Assembly: GCA_038258095.1 (NCBI GenBank)
Contig: JBBSQE010000114.1
Span: forward strand, 1 to 10,232
DNA: 10,232 nt
Direction: 5' to 3'
Source: JBBSQE01 sp038258095
GTDB taxonomy: Bacteria; Actinomycetota; Thermoleophilia; Solirubrobacterales; 70-9
Positions 1-6,104 of the stretch are shown here, one piece after another. A program made the translations under genes and the position numbers. The notes under the pieces are model-generated. The model saw nothing but the letters and a program-made list of their open reading frames with translations. It had not been told where the DNA came from and searched no databases. The first letter of the stretch is position 1, and each line of letters begins with the position of its first letter.

Positions 1-428
1 CCGCGATCTCCGAGGTCGACTGCCTGTTCATCAACGACGCCGAGATCCGCCAGCTCACCGGGGAGTCGAACCTCGCCCGGGCGGCCGCGGCGGTCAGGGA
101 GCTCGGCCCGAGCGCCGTCGTCGCCAAGCAGGGCGAGTACGGCGCGGCGATGTTCACCGAGGACTCCTTCTTCGCCCTGCCCGGCTTCCCGCTCGAGGAC
201 GTGCGCGACCCGACCGGCGCCGGGGACAGCTTCGCCGGCGGCTTCCTCGGCTACCTCGACTCGGTCGAGGGTGAGCCGGGCGAGGAGGAGCTGCGGCGGG
301 CGATGGCCCACGGCACGGTCCTCGCCTCCTTCAACGTCGAGGAGTTCGGAACCGAGCGGGTCGCGAGGCTCACGCGGGAGGAGATCGACGAGCGGCTCGC
401 ACAGCTCGAGTCGATGACCCGCTTCTAG
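1..428 (+). CDS. PfkB-family carbohydrate kinase, C-terminal part (5' end outside window)
   Basis: The open frame runs in from the left edge (first full codon at base 3) to a TAG at 426-428, giving about 141 residues. It contains the second PfkB signature, DPTGAGDSFAGG (about 210-245), with the catalytic-base Asp of GAGD at 225-227. Upstream lies the typical segment FINDAEIRQLTG, followed by a VVAKQGEYGA strand as in ribokinase/adenosine-kinase-like enzymes. These enzymes phosphorylate a sugar or nucleoside hydroxyl with ATP in the cytosol. The substrate-binding N-terminal half is missing, so the substrate cannot be assigned. It converges on the glycosyltransferase gene across 78 bases that hold a strong hairpin. 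The family call is secure; the substrate is unknown. Confidence 0.92.
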   Translation, partial: AISEVDCLFINDAEIRQLTGESNLARAAAAVRELGPSAVVAKQGEYGAAMFTEDSFFALPGFPLEDVRDPTGAGDSFAGGFLGYLDSVEGEPGEEELRRAMAHGTVLASFNVEEFGTERVARLTREEIDERLAQLESMTRF

Positions 429-459
429 CACTCCTGGACCGTCAGCGCCCTCGGGTGAG

Positions 460-508
460 GACCGACGTAACGAACACCCTGACCTTGATGGTGAAACCTA
501 CGTCGGTC
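460..508. terminator. Bidirectional hairpin between convergent genes
   Basis: GACCGACGTA (460-469) is exactly complementary to TACGTCGGTC (499-508), a perfect 10-bp stem. A small inner CACC/GGTG pair (475-478 with 490-493) can also form. It sits 31 nt after the kinase stop and overlaps the TGA of the converging glycosyltransferase (507-509). That is where a shared terminator would be expected. There is no T-tract on either strand, as is common for high-GC actinobacterial hairpin terminators. The structure is read directly; the terminator function is inferred. Confidence 0.6.
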
Positions 509-1835
509 AGCCGCGGGCCCCGGCGGGGTACGCCGCCGGGAGCTCCGGCTCTTCCAGGCCCTCGCGCTCCGTCTTCGCCCAGTCCCCGCGGGAGCTCAGT
601 TGCCTGGCTGTCGAGCGGATCAGGACCGGCCAGATCATCCAGGTGTAGAAGGCGTAGAGGTGGCCGATCGCCAGGCCGAGGAGCCAGCCCTTGAGCCCTT
701 CCCGGGTCCTGCTCGCCAGTGCACCCAGCACCGTCCCGCCGAACGCGAGGATGTAGAAGAAGACGAGTTGCCACGTCGGCCCCCCGGCCCAGAACGCGGC
801 CTGGCCGGTGATGGCCAGCCAGATCGAACCGAGCAGGGCGGCGCCGATCACTCCCTGCCAGAACGGCATCAGCAGGTAGGCGATCACCTCGACGCGCGCG
901 GGGGGCGGGCACGGAGCCCGCGTGACCTCGCGGCAGAGGCCGACGGCCTGGAGGTTCCCCTGTGACCAGCGGGTCCGCTGTCGAAGCAACGGCCGCAGGT
1001 GTGAGAGGCCCTGCTGGTCGACCGTCGCCCGGAGCTCCTGGCGGCCATCCCACCCCACCTCGACCAGCCGCAGGCCGAGGTCCTGGTCCTCGGTGAGCTT
1101 GTCCTACCACGGTCCCTCCCCCTCAGCGACGGTATCGAGGGCTCCAAGCCGGTTGAACTGGCCGTTGCCGCCCATGCCGGCCGTGCCCCAGTGGTTGCGC
1201 CCGGCCCCGAACAGGTGGCCGTAGACGCCGAACTCGACGTCCTGAAACCAGGCGAGGACGTTGCGGCGGTTGTAGATCCGCACGAGGCACTGGACTCCCC
1301 CCACCAGCGGGTCCGCGAAATGCCCGGCCGCGTATCGAGGCGCCTCGGCGTCGAGCCGGCCATCCGCGTCGACGATCGTGACGATCACCCCGTTTCGCTC
1401 CTCCCCCTCCGCGAGCCCGTCGAGAGTCCGGTAGGCATGGTTCAGCGCCGCCGCTTTGCCCTTCTGCGCGTCCGGCTTGTCGCGACGCACACGGATCAGG
1501 TCCGGGTGGCGGATCGACGCGAGGATCTCGGACGTGCGGTCATCGGACCCGTCGTCGATCACCAGCACCTTGCGGCTCGGGAGCGGGATGGCCAGGAGCC
1601 GCTCGACCGAGTCGCGGATCGTCACCTCCTCGTTCATCGCCGGGACCAGGAACACCCAGGTGAACAGGCCGGCTCCCTCCTCGGAGGCATCGGGTGGGTG
1701 CCGCATCGCACGTTGTCCGCGGATGAACAGCACCAGCGTCCAGCAGAACATCGAGACGATGATCCCCAGGGCCACTCCGAAGAGCACCTGCCATCCTGCG
1801 GGCAGGCCCGCGAAAGGCCAGACCACGCTCGCCAT
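507..1835 (-). pseudogene. Membrane family-2 glycosyltransferase broken by one in-frame TAG
   Basis: One reading frame of 442 codons encodes a complete GT2 synthase except for a TAG at codon 244. It starts with ATG at 1835 behind GAGGTG (1848-1843, 7-nt spacing). Residues about 15-38 form a membrane segment. The GT-A domain follows, with VPAMNEE (64-70), IDDGSDD (93-99) and the metal-binding DAD (156-158). The GMGGNGQF acceptor-region motif is at 221-228. After the stop the same frame continues with LTEDQDL, which holds the catalytic TED (248-250), then QRTRW (286-290, the QxxRW of processive synthases) and three or four C-terminal membrane helices. This architecture is that of poly-GlcNAc/hyaluronan/cellulose-type synthases. 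The gene lies 4 nt after wecB, implying an exopolysaccharide role. Truncation at 243 residues would remove TED and QxxRW, so the product should be inactive. A GTG at 1058 could in principle restart the C-terminal part. A sequencing error is the main alternative. Confidence 0.85.
1104..1106 (-). other. Premature TAG inside the glycosyltransferase frame
   Basis: Read on the minus strand the codons are TGG TAG GAC AAG, encoding W-stop-D-K followed by LTEDQDL. Frame is kept on both sides, so this is a substitution and not an indel. A CAG to TAG transition is the simplest origin. TAG is an ordinary stop here: the kinase, wecB, citrate synthase and SDR genes all end with it. Genome-wide amber recoding is therefore unlikely. 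Confidence 0.85.
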
Positions 1836-1839
1836 TGGC

Positions 1840-3291
1840 CTACACCTCGTCGAGCAGGCTCGAACCCGCGACGGGCTCCGGCACCGTCATCTCCAGCGGC
1901 TCGGGGAAGATCTCGAACCCGCCGGCATGTGCGACCGCCGCACGGCTGTATCCGGGACCGAACGGCGCGGGCGACTTGCCGCCCCGCAGGACGTGCTCGA
2001 GGGCGGCGACAATCCGCTCGGCTGCATGGCCGTCGCCGTAGGGGTTGGGGGCGGTCGCCATGTTGGCGTACGCCTCGTCGTCGTCTAGCAGCCTGATCGC
2101 CGCGGCATGGATGACGTCGGGATCGGTGCCGACGAGCCGCAGCGTTCCGGCCTCGAGGCCCTCGAGCCGCTCCGTGGTCTCGCGGGTCACGAGGACCGGC
2201 TTGCTCAGCGACGGAGCCTCCTCCTGGACGCCGCCGGAGTCAGTGATGACGAGGTCACAGCGCGCCAGGAGCCGCGAGAAGGTCGCGTAGCCGAGCGGGT
2301 CCGTGAGCAGCACGTTTGGGAGGTGCTCGAGCTCGGCGACCAGGACCTCGCGGATCCGCGGGTTGGGATGCACCGGGATTACGAAGTGCACGTCCGGGCG
2401 CTCCTCGGCGATTCGCCTGATGCCTCCGGCGATCCCGAGCAGCCCATCGCCCCAATTCTCTCGCCGGTGCGCGGTGACGACGACGATCCGTGAATCCGAG
2501 TCGTGCAGCGCCTGCAGGGCCGGGTTGGCGAAGCGGACATCGATCTTCGAAGCCCACTCGAGCGCGTCGATCCCGGTGTTGCCGGTGACGAAGACTTGCG
2601 AAACCGGCACCTGTTCGCGGACCAGGTTCTGGAGGTTGCGGGCCGTCGGAGCAAGGTGGAGGGCCGCGACGCACGAGATCACCTGACGGTTCAGCTCCTC
2701 CGGAAACGGCGTCAGGTTCGACCCGCCCGTGCGCAGCCCGGCCTCGAGATGGATCACCGGGATCTGCAGGTTGAAGGAGGCGAGGGCAGCACCCATCGCC
2801 GACGACGTGTCACCGTGCACCATCACCGCGGCGGGGAAGCGGCCGCTGAGACGGTCGGCGCTCGTCGCGACCCGGTCGGAACCGATGTGGAAGCGCTCGA
2901 CGCAGAAGTCGTCGAACCGCTGGAGGATCGCGGCGACCCGCTCGTTGAGGCCGGAGCGGTTCGCGCCCGCCCAGAGGGTGACGTCGGACTTGATGTCGGC
3001 CAGCTCGAAGATGTAGTCGACGATGCGGCTGTGCTGGCCCGTTGACACGACCAGCGGCTCGAAGTAGCTGCTCTCGCGCAGCGCCAGGATCACCGGGACG
3101 AGCTTGATCGCCTCGGGACGAGTCCCGACCACGATCGGGATCACCAGCTTGCGGCGGAGCTTCGGCTCCTCGCCCGCGCCGGCCGCCTGGTCCTCTGAAA
3201 TCGCGTGGGCCGTGAGCGGGGGAACCGCTGCGCTGATGTTGATCTCGCTGTCGATGATTGCCTTCGGCTGATTCGGGGTCACCACTCTCAT
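1840..3291 (-). CDS. wecB: UDP-N-acetylglucosamine 2-epimerase (non-hydrolysing)
   Basis: The 483-residue protein interconverts UDP-GlcNAc and UDP-ManNAc in the cytosol, supplying ManNAc for surface polysaccharide. Family motifs appear in order: GTRPEAIK (56-63), STGQHSRI (83-90), HGDTSSA (159-165, Asp161), HLEAGLRT (181-188, Glu183), PFPEELNRQ (195-203, Glu198/199), TGNTGIDAL (236-244), TAHRRENWG (273-281, His275), PVHPNP and a TDSGGVQEEA nucleotide-binding segment. The Asp, Glu, Glu and His correspond to the catalytic set known for the E. coli enzyme. The family is usually about 370-380 residues. Here about 50 extra residues precede the first beta strand and a tail of about 60 follows the core. 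No good ribosome site precedes the ATG at 3291. A GTG at 3144 (residue 50) would give a normal N-terminus, so the start is uncertain. It ends in TAG 4 nt before the glycosyltransferase, so the two are probably cotranscribed. Confidence 0.93.
   Translation of the reverse strand: MRVVTPNQPKAIIDSEINISAAVPPLTAHAISEDQAAGAGEEPKLRRKLVIPIVVGTRPEAIKLVPVILALRESSYFEPLVVSTGQHSRIVDYIFELADIKSDVTLWAGANRSGLNERVAAILQRFDDFCVERFHIGSDRVATSADRLSGRFPAAVMVHGDTSSAMGAALASFNLQIPVIHLEAGLRTGGSNLTPFPEELNRQVISCVAALHLAPTARNLQNLVREQVPVSQVFVTGNTGIDALEWASKIDVRFANPALQALHDSDSRIVVVTAHRRENWGDGLLGIAGGIRRIAEERPDVHFVIPVHPNPRIREVLVAELEHLPNVLLTDPLGYATFSRLLARCDLVITDSGGVQEEAPSLSKPVLVTRETTERLEGLEAGTLRLVGTDPDVIHAAAIRLLDDDEAYANMATAPNPYGDGHAAERIVAALEHVLRGGKSPAPFGPGYSRAAVAHAGGFEIFPEPLEMTVPEPVAGSSLLDEV
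1843..1848 (-). promoter_or_regulatory. Ribosome binding site of the glycosyltransferase
   Basis: GAGGTG on the minus strand lies inside the last codons of wecB, 7 nt before the ATG at 1835. It fixes the glycosyltransferase start and suggests translational coupling to wecB. Confidence 0.6.
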
Positions 3292-3337
3292 CGGCCAGGG
3301 CCCGGACGACTTGAGGGTGGGGCCGGGCCGACCTTGC

Positions 3338-3343
3338 GATACT
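3338..3343 (+). promoter_or_regulatory. Possible -10 element for citrate synthase
   Basis: GATACT lies 34 nt before the citrate synthase ATG, in the 86-nt divergent gap with wecB. A TTGAGG at 3311-3316 is 21 nt upstream, too far for a standard -35, so this is only a weak candidate. Confidence 0.28.
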
Positions 3344-3360
3344 TGGGTCTCGGAACTTCG

Positions 3361-3371
3361 AGGAGAGGTGA
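3361..3371 (+). promoter_or_regulatory. Ribosome binding site of citrate synthase
   Basis: A purine-rich run, AGGAGAGGTGA, ends 6 nt before the ATG at 3378. It is one of the best ribosome sites in the window and supports that start. Confidence 0.7.
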
Positions 3372-3377
3372 GAGTCG

Positions 3378-4775
3378 ATGGAGGCAGCTGAAAAGACCCA
3401 GGGCGCTTCGGCGGAGAGCGGCGGATCCGGCGAGAACACGCTCACGGTCACCGACAACCGGACCGGCAAGACCTACGAGCTGCCGATCTCAGACGACACC
3501 GTGAAGGGGATGGACCTGCGCCAGATCAAGGTGAAAGAGGACGACTTCGGGATGATGTCCTATGACCCCGCCTTCACCAACACCGCGTCGTGTCGGTCGG
3601 CGATCACCTACATCGACGGCGAGGCCGGCATCCTCCAGCACCGCGGCTACCCGATCGAGCAACTCTGCGAGAAGTCCTCCTATCTCGAGGTCGCCTATCT
3701 CCTCACCTTCGGCGAGCTCCCAACCACCCAGCAGCTCGACCGCTGGACCTTCGACGTCACCCACCACACGTTCGTCCACGAGGACATGAAGGCATTCTTC
3801 GAGGGCTTCCGCCACGACGCCCACCCGATGGGCATCCTGCTCGCTGGGGTCGGCGCGATGTCGACCTTCTACCCCCACGCGAAGGACATCGACGACGAGG
3901 AGGAGCGCTACATGGCGGCGATCCGGATGATCGCCAAGATGCCGACCCTCGCCGCCTACGCGTACCGGCACAGCCTCGGGCTCCCCTACATCTATCCCGA
4001 CAACGACCTGTCCTACGCGGGCAACTTCCTCGGGATGATGAAGAAGATGACCGAGGTGAAGTACGAGCCCGACGAGCGGCTCGAGAAGGCCCTCGACGTC
4101 CTCTTCATCCTCCACGCCGACCACGAGCAGAACTGCTCGACGGCGGCGGTGCGGGCTGTCGGCTCCTCCCGGGTGGATCCGTATTCAGCGGTCGCGGCCG
4201 GGGTCGCGGCCCTCTACGGACCACTGCACGGCGGCGCCAATGAGGCGGTCCTGAAGATGCTCCGCCGCATCGAGACAACCGACAACATCCCCGATTTCCT
4301 GGAGGGCGTGAAGAACGGCGACGAGAAGCTGATGGGCTTCGGGCACCGCGTCTACAAGAACTACGACCCCCGGGCGCGGATCATCAAGAAGCACGTCGAG
4401 GAGGTCCTCGAGGCGACCGGGGCCAACCCGCTGCTCGACATCGCCACCGAGCTCGAGAAGCGCGCGCTCGACGACGACTACTTCACCTCGCGGAAGCTGT
4501 ACCCGAACGTCGACTACTACTCGGGCCTGATCTACGAGGCACTCGGCATCCCGAGCGAGATGTTCACCGTCATCTTCGCGATCCCGCGAACGTCCGGCTG
4601 GATCTCGCAGTGGATGGAGATGAACGGGGACTCCGAGCAGAAGATCGCCCGCCCTCGCCAGATCTACACCGGCGACCGCGACCTCGACTACGTGGCGATC
4701 GAGGACCGTGACGGCCCGGAGAAGATCACCGGCCCGCCGGCGCGGCGCCCGGTCAAGGCGCGACGCGGGGCCTAG
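3378..4775 (+). CDS. gltA: Citrate synthase (type II-like, TCA cycle)
   Basis: The 465-residue enzyme condenses oxaloacetate with acetyl-CoA to give citrate in the cytosol. The three catalytic residues are present: His284 in GPLHGGANE, His323 in the signature GFGHRVYKNYDPRA, and Asp379 in NVDYYSG. The SAITYIDGEAGILQHRGYPIEQL segment, here split as SAITYIDGEAG and HRGYPIEQL, and the DHEQNCSTAAVR segment are also typical of citrate synthases. The N-terminal stretch of about 70 residues, including TDNRTGKTYELPI, resembles the beta-rich N-terminal domain of the hexameric, NADH-sensitive type II enzymes. Length is slightly above the usual 430 or so, with a basic C-terminal tail (PVKARRGA). A 2-methylcitrate synthase is less likely given the type II N-terminal domain. 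The gene is flanked by the divergent wecB and by a downstream hairpin, so it is probably monocistronic. It stops with TAG. Confidence 0.96.
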   Translation: MEAAEKTQGASAESGGSGENTLTVTDNRTGKTYELPISDDTVKGMDLRQIKVKEDDFGMMSYDPAFTNTASCRSAITYIDGEAGILQHRGYPIEQLCEKSSYLEVAYLLTFGELPTTQQLDRWTFDVTHHTFVHEDMKAFFEGFRHDAHPMGILLAGVGAMSTFYPHAKDIDDEEERYMAAIRMIAKMPTLAAYAYRHSLGLPYIYPDNDLSYAGNFLGMMKKMTEVKYEPDERLEKALDVLFILHADHEQNCSTAAVRAVGSSRVDPYSAVAAGVAALYGPLHGGANEAVLKMLRRIETTDNIPDFLEGVKNGDEKLMGFGHRVYKNYDPRARIIKKHVEEVLEATGANPLLDIATELEKRALDDDYFTSRKLYPNVDYYSGLIYEALGIPSEMFTVIFAIPRTSGWISQWMEMNGDSEQKIARPRQIYTGDRDLDYVAIEDRDGPEKITGPPARRPVKARRGA

Positions 4776-4801
4776 GACTCCCGGTCACGAGGGCCCTTCT
4801 C

Positions 4802-4838
4802 TGTGGGATTCACCACCCTGGAGGTGGTCGATCCCACA
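4802..4838 (+). terminator. Long hairpin after citrate synthase
   Basis: TGTGGGAT (4802-4809) pairs with ATCCCACA (4831-4838). After a T-G wobble and one C-C mismatch, ACCACC (4812-4817) pairs with GGTGGT (4823-4828) around the loop CTGGA. That is a stem of about 15 pairs starting 27 nt after the stop. There is no T-tract. It is probably a transcription terminator or mRNA 3'-end stabiliser. The sequence is seen directly; the role is inferred. Confidence 0.65.
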
Positions 4839-4870
4839 CCGATCCGGAACCCGCGCCGCGGATTCGCATT

Positions 4871-4876
4871 TAGGCT
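4871..4876 (+). promoter_or_regulatory. Candidate -10 for a leaderless transcript
   Basis: TAGGCT fits TANNNT and lies 7 nt before the GTG at 4884, the spacing expected when transcription starts on the initiation codon. No clear -35 is visible. Confidence 0.35.
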
Positions 4877-4883
4877 CACATTC

Positions 4884-5231
4884 GTGTCGTCCCCCTGGAA
4901 GCTGACCGTCCGCCACGGCTCCGATGTCTCACGCGTCGGATTCGACTCTCTCGAGCCGGCGATCGACGCGATGCGGGTCCGGGCGGCGGACATCCTCGGC
5001 GAGGGGCCGCTCGAGGCCGTCAGGTCGCTACGGGACTTCGAGGCCCATGACCTCGTCCACGCCAGGCTCGAGATCTCCGGAAAGGGCCTCTTCAGGCCTC
5101 CGACCGCCGGGGTGGACGTGCGCGGAGACGGCACCTTCGTCCCCTATGCCGGGAGCGTCAGGCGTGAGGAGCTGCACACCGAGGGCTCGGAGGACGCATT
5201 CGACGCGGTAGCTTCGGCCCTGCATAGATGA
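4884..5231 (+). CDS. Conserved hypothetical protein, 115 aa
   Basis: This is a soluble protein with no signal peptide or membrane segment and no recognised domain. It begins MSSPWKLTVRHG, contains a helical stretch around residues 20-40 (SLEPAIDAMRVRAADIL), and has an alternating beta-like second half with VDVRGDGTFVPYAG. The GTG at 4884 is preferred. The earlier in-frame GTG at 4803 lies inside the hairpin stem and would add residues with no visible ribosome site. The 4884 GTG follows a -10-like TAGGCT. The stop overlaps the next start as ATGA. From memory, similar short proteins occur in Thermoleophilia, but I cannot name a family. The function is unknown. Confidence 0.7.
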   Translation: MSSPWKLTVRHGSDVSRVGFDSLEPAIDAMRVRAADILGEGPLEAVRSLRDFEAHDLVHARLEISGKGLFRPPTAGVDVRGDGTFVPYAGSVRREELHTEGSEDAFDAVASALHR

Positions 5232-5548
5232 GCGATACAGCAGAACAGGAGATCCCGAAGGGAAGCGAGGCCGTGGGTCGACGAGTCCGCCTGCCGTCCG
5301 GTGCCCAGCCTCCCTTCACCGTCTTCATCAACGGCGTCGAGCAGGACGCGGGCACCGACTATGACGTCGACGGCGAGCTGATCGTCTTCACGCGCCAGAT
5401 CATCAAGGAGAAGATGACGAGGAGCCGCTGGATGGCGATGTACCTCGGCCTCTGGGGGACCTACCGAAAGAACGAGACGGTCGATATCCAGTTCACCCGG
5501 GTTGGCAAGAGGGATCTCGTGTCCGACCTGCCGATCATCCTGGACTGA
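5228..5548 (+). CDS. Conserved hypothetical protein, 106 aa
   Basis: The ATG at 5228 overlaps the preceding TGA (ATGA), and no separate ribosome site is visible, so translation is probably coupled by reinitiation. The first 25 or so residues are polar and likely disordered. The rest looks beta-rich, with FTVFINGVEQDAGTDYDVDG followed by IVFTRQI, a basic helix (KEKMTRSRW), an aromatic MYLGLWGTY segment, and a final strand VDIQFTRVGK. The segment around MAMYLGLWG is hydrophobic but short, and may be amphipathic rather than transmembrane. No enzymatic motif is seen. The fixed pairing with the upstream gene suggests the two products act together. The function is unknown. Confidence 0.75.
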   Translation: MSDTAEQEIPKGSEAVGRRVRLPSGAQPPFTVFINGVEQDAGTDYDVDGELIVFTRQIIKEKMTRSRWMAMYLGLWGTYRKNETVDIQFTRVGKRDLVSDLPIILD

Positions 5549-5556
5549 GGTTCGGG

Positions 5557-5574
5557 GCCGCGCGGGCGCTCGGC
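5557..5574. terminator. Weak hairpin in convergent gap
   Basis: GCCG (5557-5560) pairs with CGGC (5571-5574). Two more pairs follow inside a mismatch. It lies in the 37-nt gap between the plus-strand orphan pair and the minus-strand lipoprotein gene. It could terminate either, but such short GC stems are common here by chance. Confidence 0.25.
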
Positions 5575-5585
5575 AAGGCTCGGGG

Positions 5586-6101
5586 TCAGGCGGTCGGTGC
5601 CCTGCACTTCGTGAGCACGTCGCCCATCGCATCGAGGACCCGTCCGGGCGTGGATTCAGCCGCGTTCGAGGCGGCGATCTCCTTGCAGGTGTCATCGGCC
5701 GTGATCACGTCGATCCTGCGGTTGCCGAGCGACGTCTTGACGGTGATCTCGTCATCGGTGACGTCGATCGATGTGTAGGTTGCGCAGCGCTCCAGGAGCG
5801 ACTGGTAAGCGTAGAGGAGGTTGCCGTAGCGCAGCAGGTAGTAGCTGCGCAGCGATCGCGAGACGCTGTCCGGCCCGGTCACGCGGGCCCCGAACGTCGC
5901 GTAGTTCAGAACCGAGTCGCGTTTGCAGCCACGGTTGATGTGCTCGGCGATGGTCGTCCCGACACCGAGGTTGTCGGTGTTTTGACCCGTCACCTCGATC
6001 TTGCCGACCTTGGTGCTCGGCTCACCCGAGCCGCCGCACCCGGCGACGGATGCCGCGACAAGGGCGAACGCGACCAGGAGCGGCGTGAGACTCGACCGCA
6101 A
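5586..6101 (-). CDS. Putative secreted lipoprotein, 171 aa
   Basis: The N-terminus is a classic lipoprotein signal: Arg2, a hydrophobic core LTPLLVAFALVAASVAG and a lipobox VAGC with the lipidated Cys at 22. A flexible GGSGEPST linker follows. The mature domain has three further Cys residues (GCKRDS, ERCATY and DTCKE), plus a KCRAPTA near the end, so disulfides outside the cell are possible. It contains no recognised domain. The TTG at 6101 is chosen because the codon two places upstream in this frame is the TGA of the prenyltransferase gene, and any later start would destroy the signal peptide. No ribosome site is obvious. The 3-nt gap to the upstream gene implies coupling with it, suggesting a cell-envelope role. 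A middle region rich in Tyr and Leu (SYYLLRYGNLLYAY) may be a helix. The function is unknown. Confidence 0.8.
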   Translation of the reverse strand: MRSSLTPLLVAFALVAASVAGCGGSGEPSTKVGKIEVTGQNTDNLGVGTTIAEHINRGCKRDSVLNYATFGARVTGPDSVSRSLRSYYLLRYGNLLYAYQSLLERCATYTSIDVTDDEITVKTSLGNRRIDVITADDTCKEIAASNAAESTPGRVLDAMGDVLTKCRAPTA

Positions 6102-6104
6102 GGC

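Noticed and set aside
1056..1058. Glycosyltransferase split into two separately functional genes with a GTG restart at 1058
   Set aside because: The restart falls after the TED motif in the middle of the catalytic domain and has no good ribosome site, so a functional split protein is unlikely.
442..1110. 222-codon minus-strand frame overlapping the glycosyltransferase C-terminal half
   Set aside because: It is in a different frame from the conserved TED, QxxRW and membrane helices, and its product is Pro/Arg/Gly-rich noise.
1191..2096. Open frame of 301 codons on the plus strand
   Set aside because: It is antisense to the glycosyltransferase and the wecB end, which both carry clear family motifs. 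It shows no recognisable protein features.
4842..4863. Second small hairpin ATCCG/CGGAT before the leaderless start
   Set aside because: Only five pairs with a long loop, within chance expectation for this composition.
4803..4883. GTG 4803 as start of the 115-aa hypothetical
   Set aside because: The codon is in the stem of the post-gltA hairpin and has no ribosome site. The later GTG fits a leaderless promoter better.
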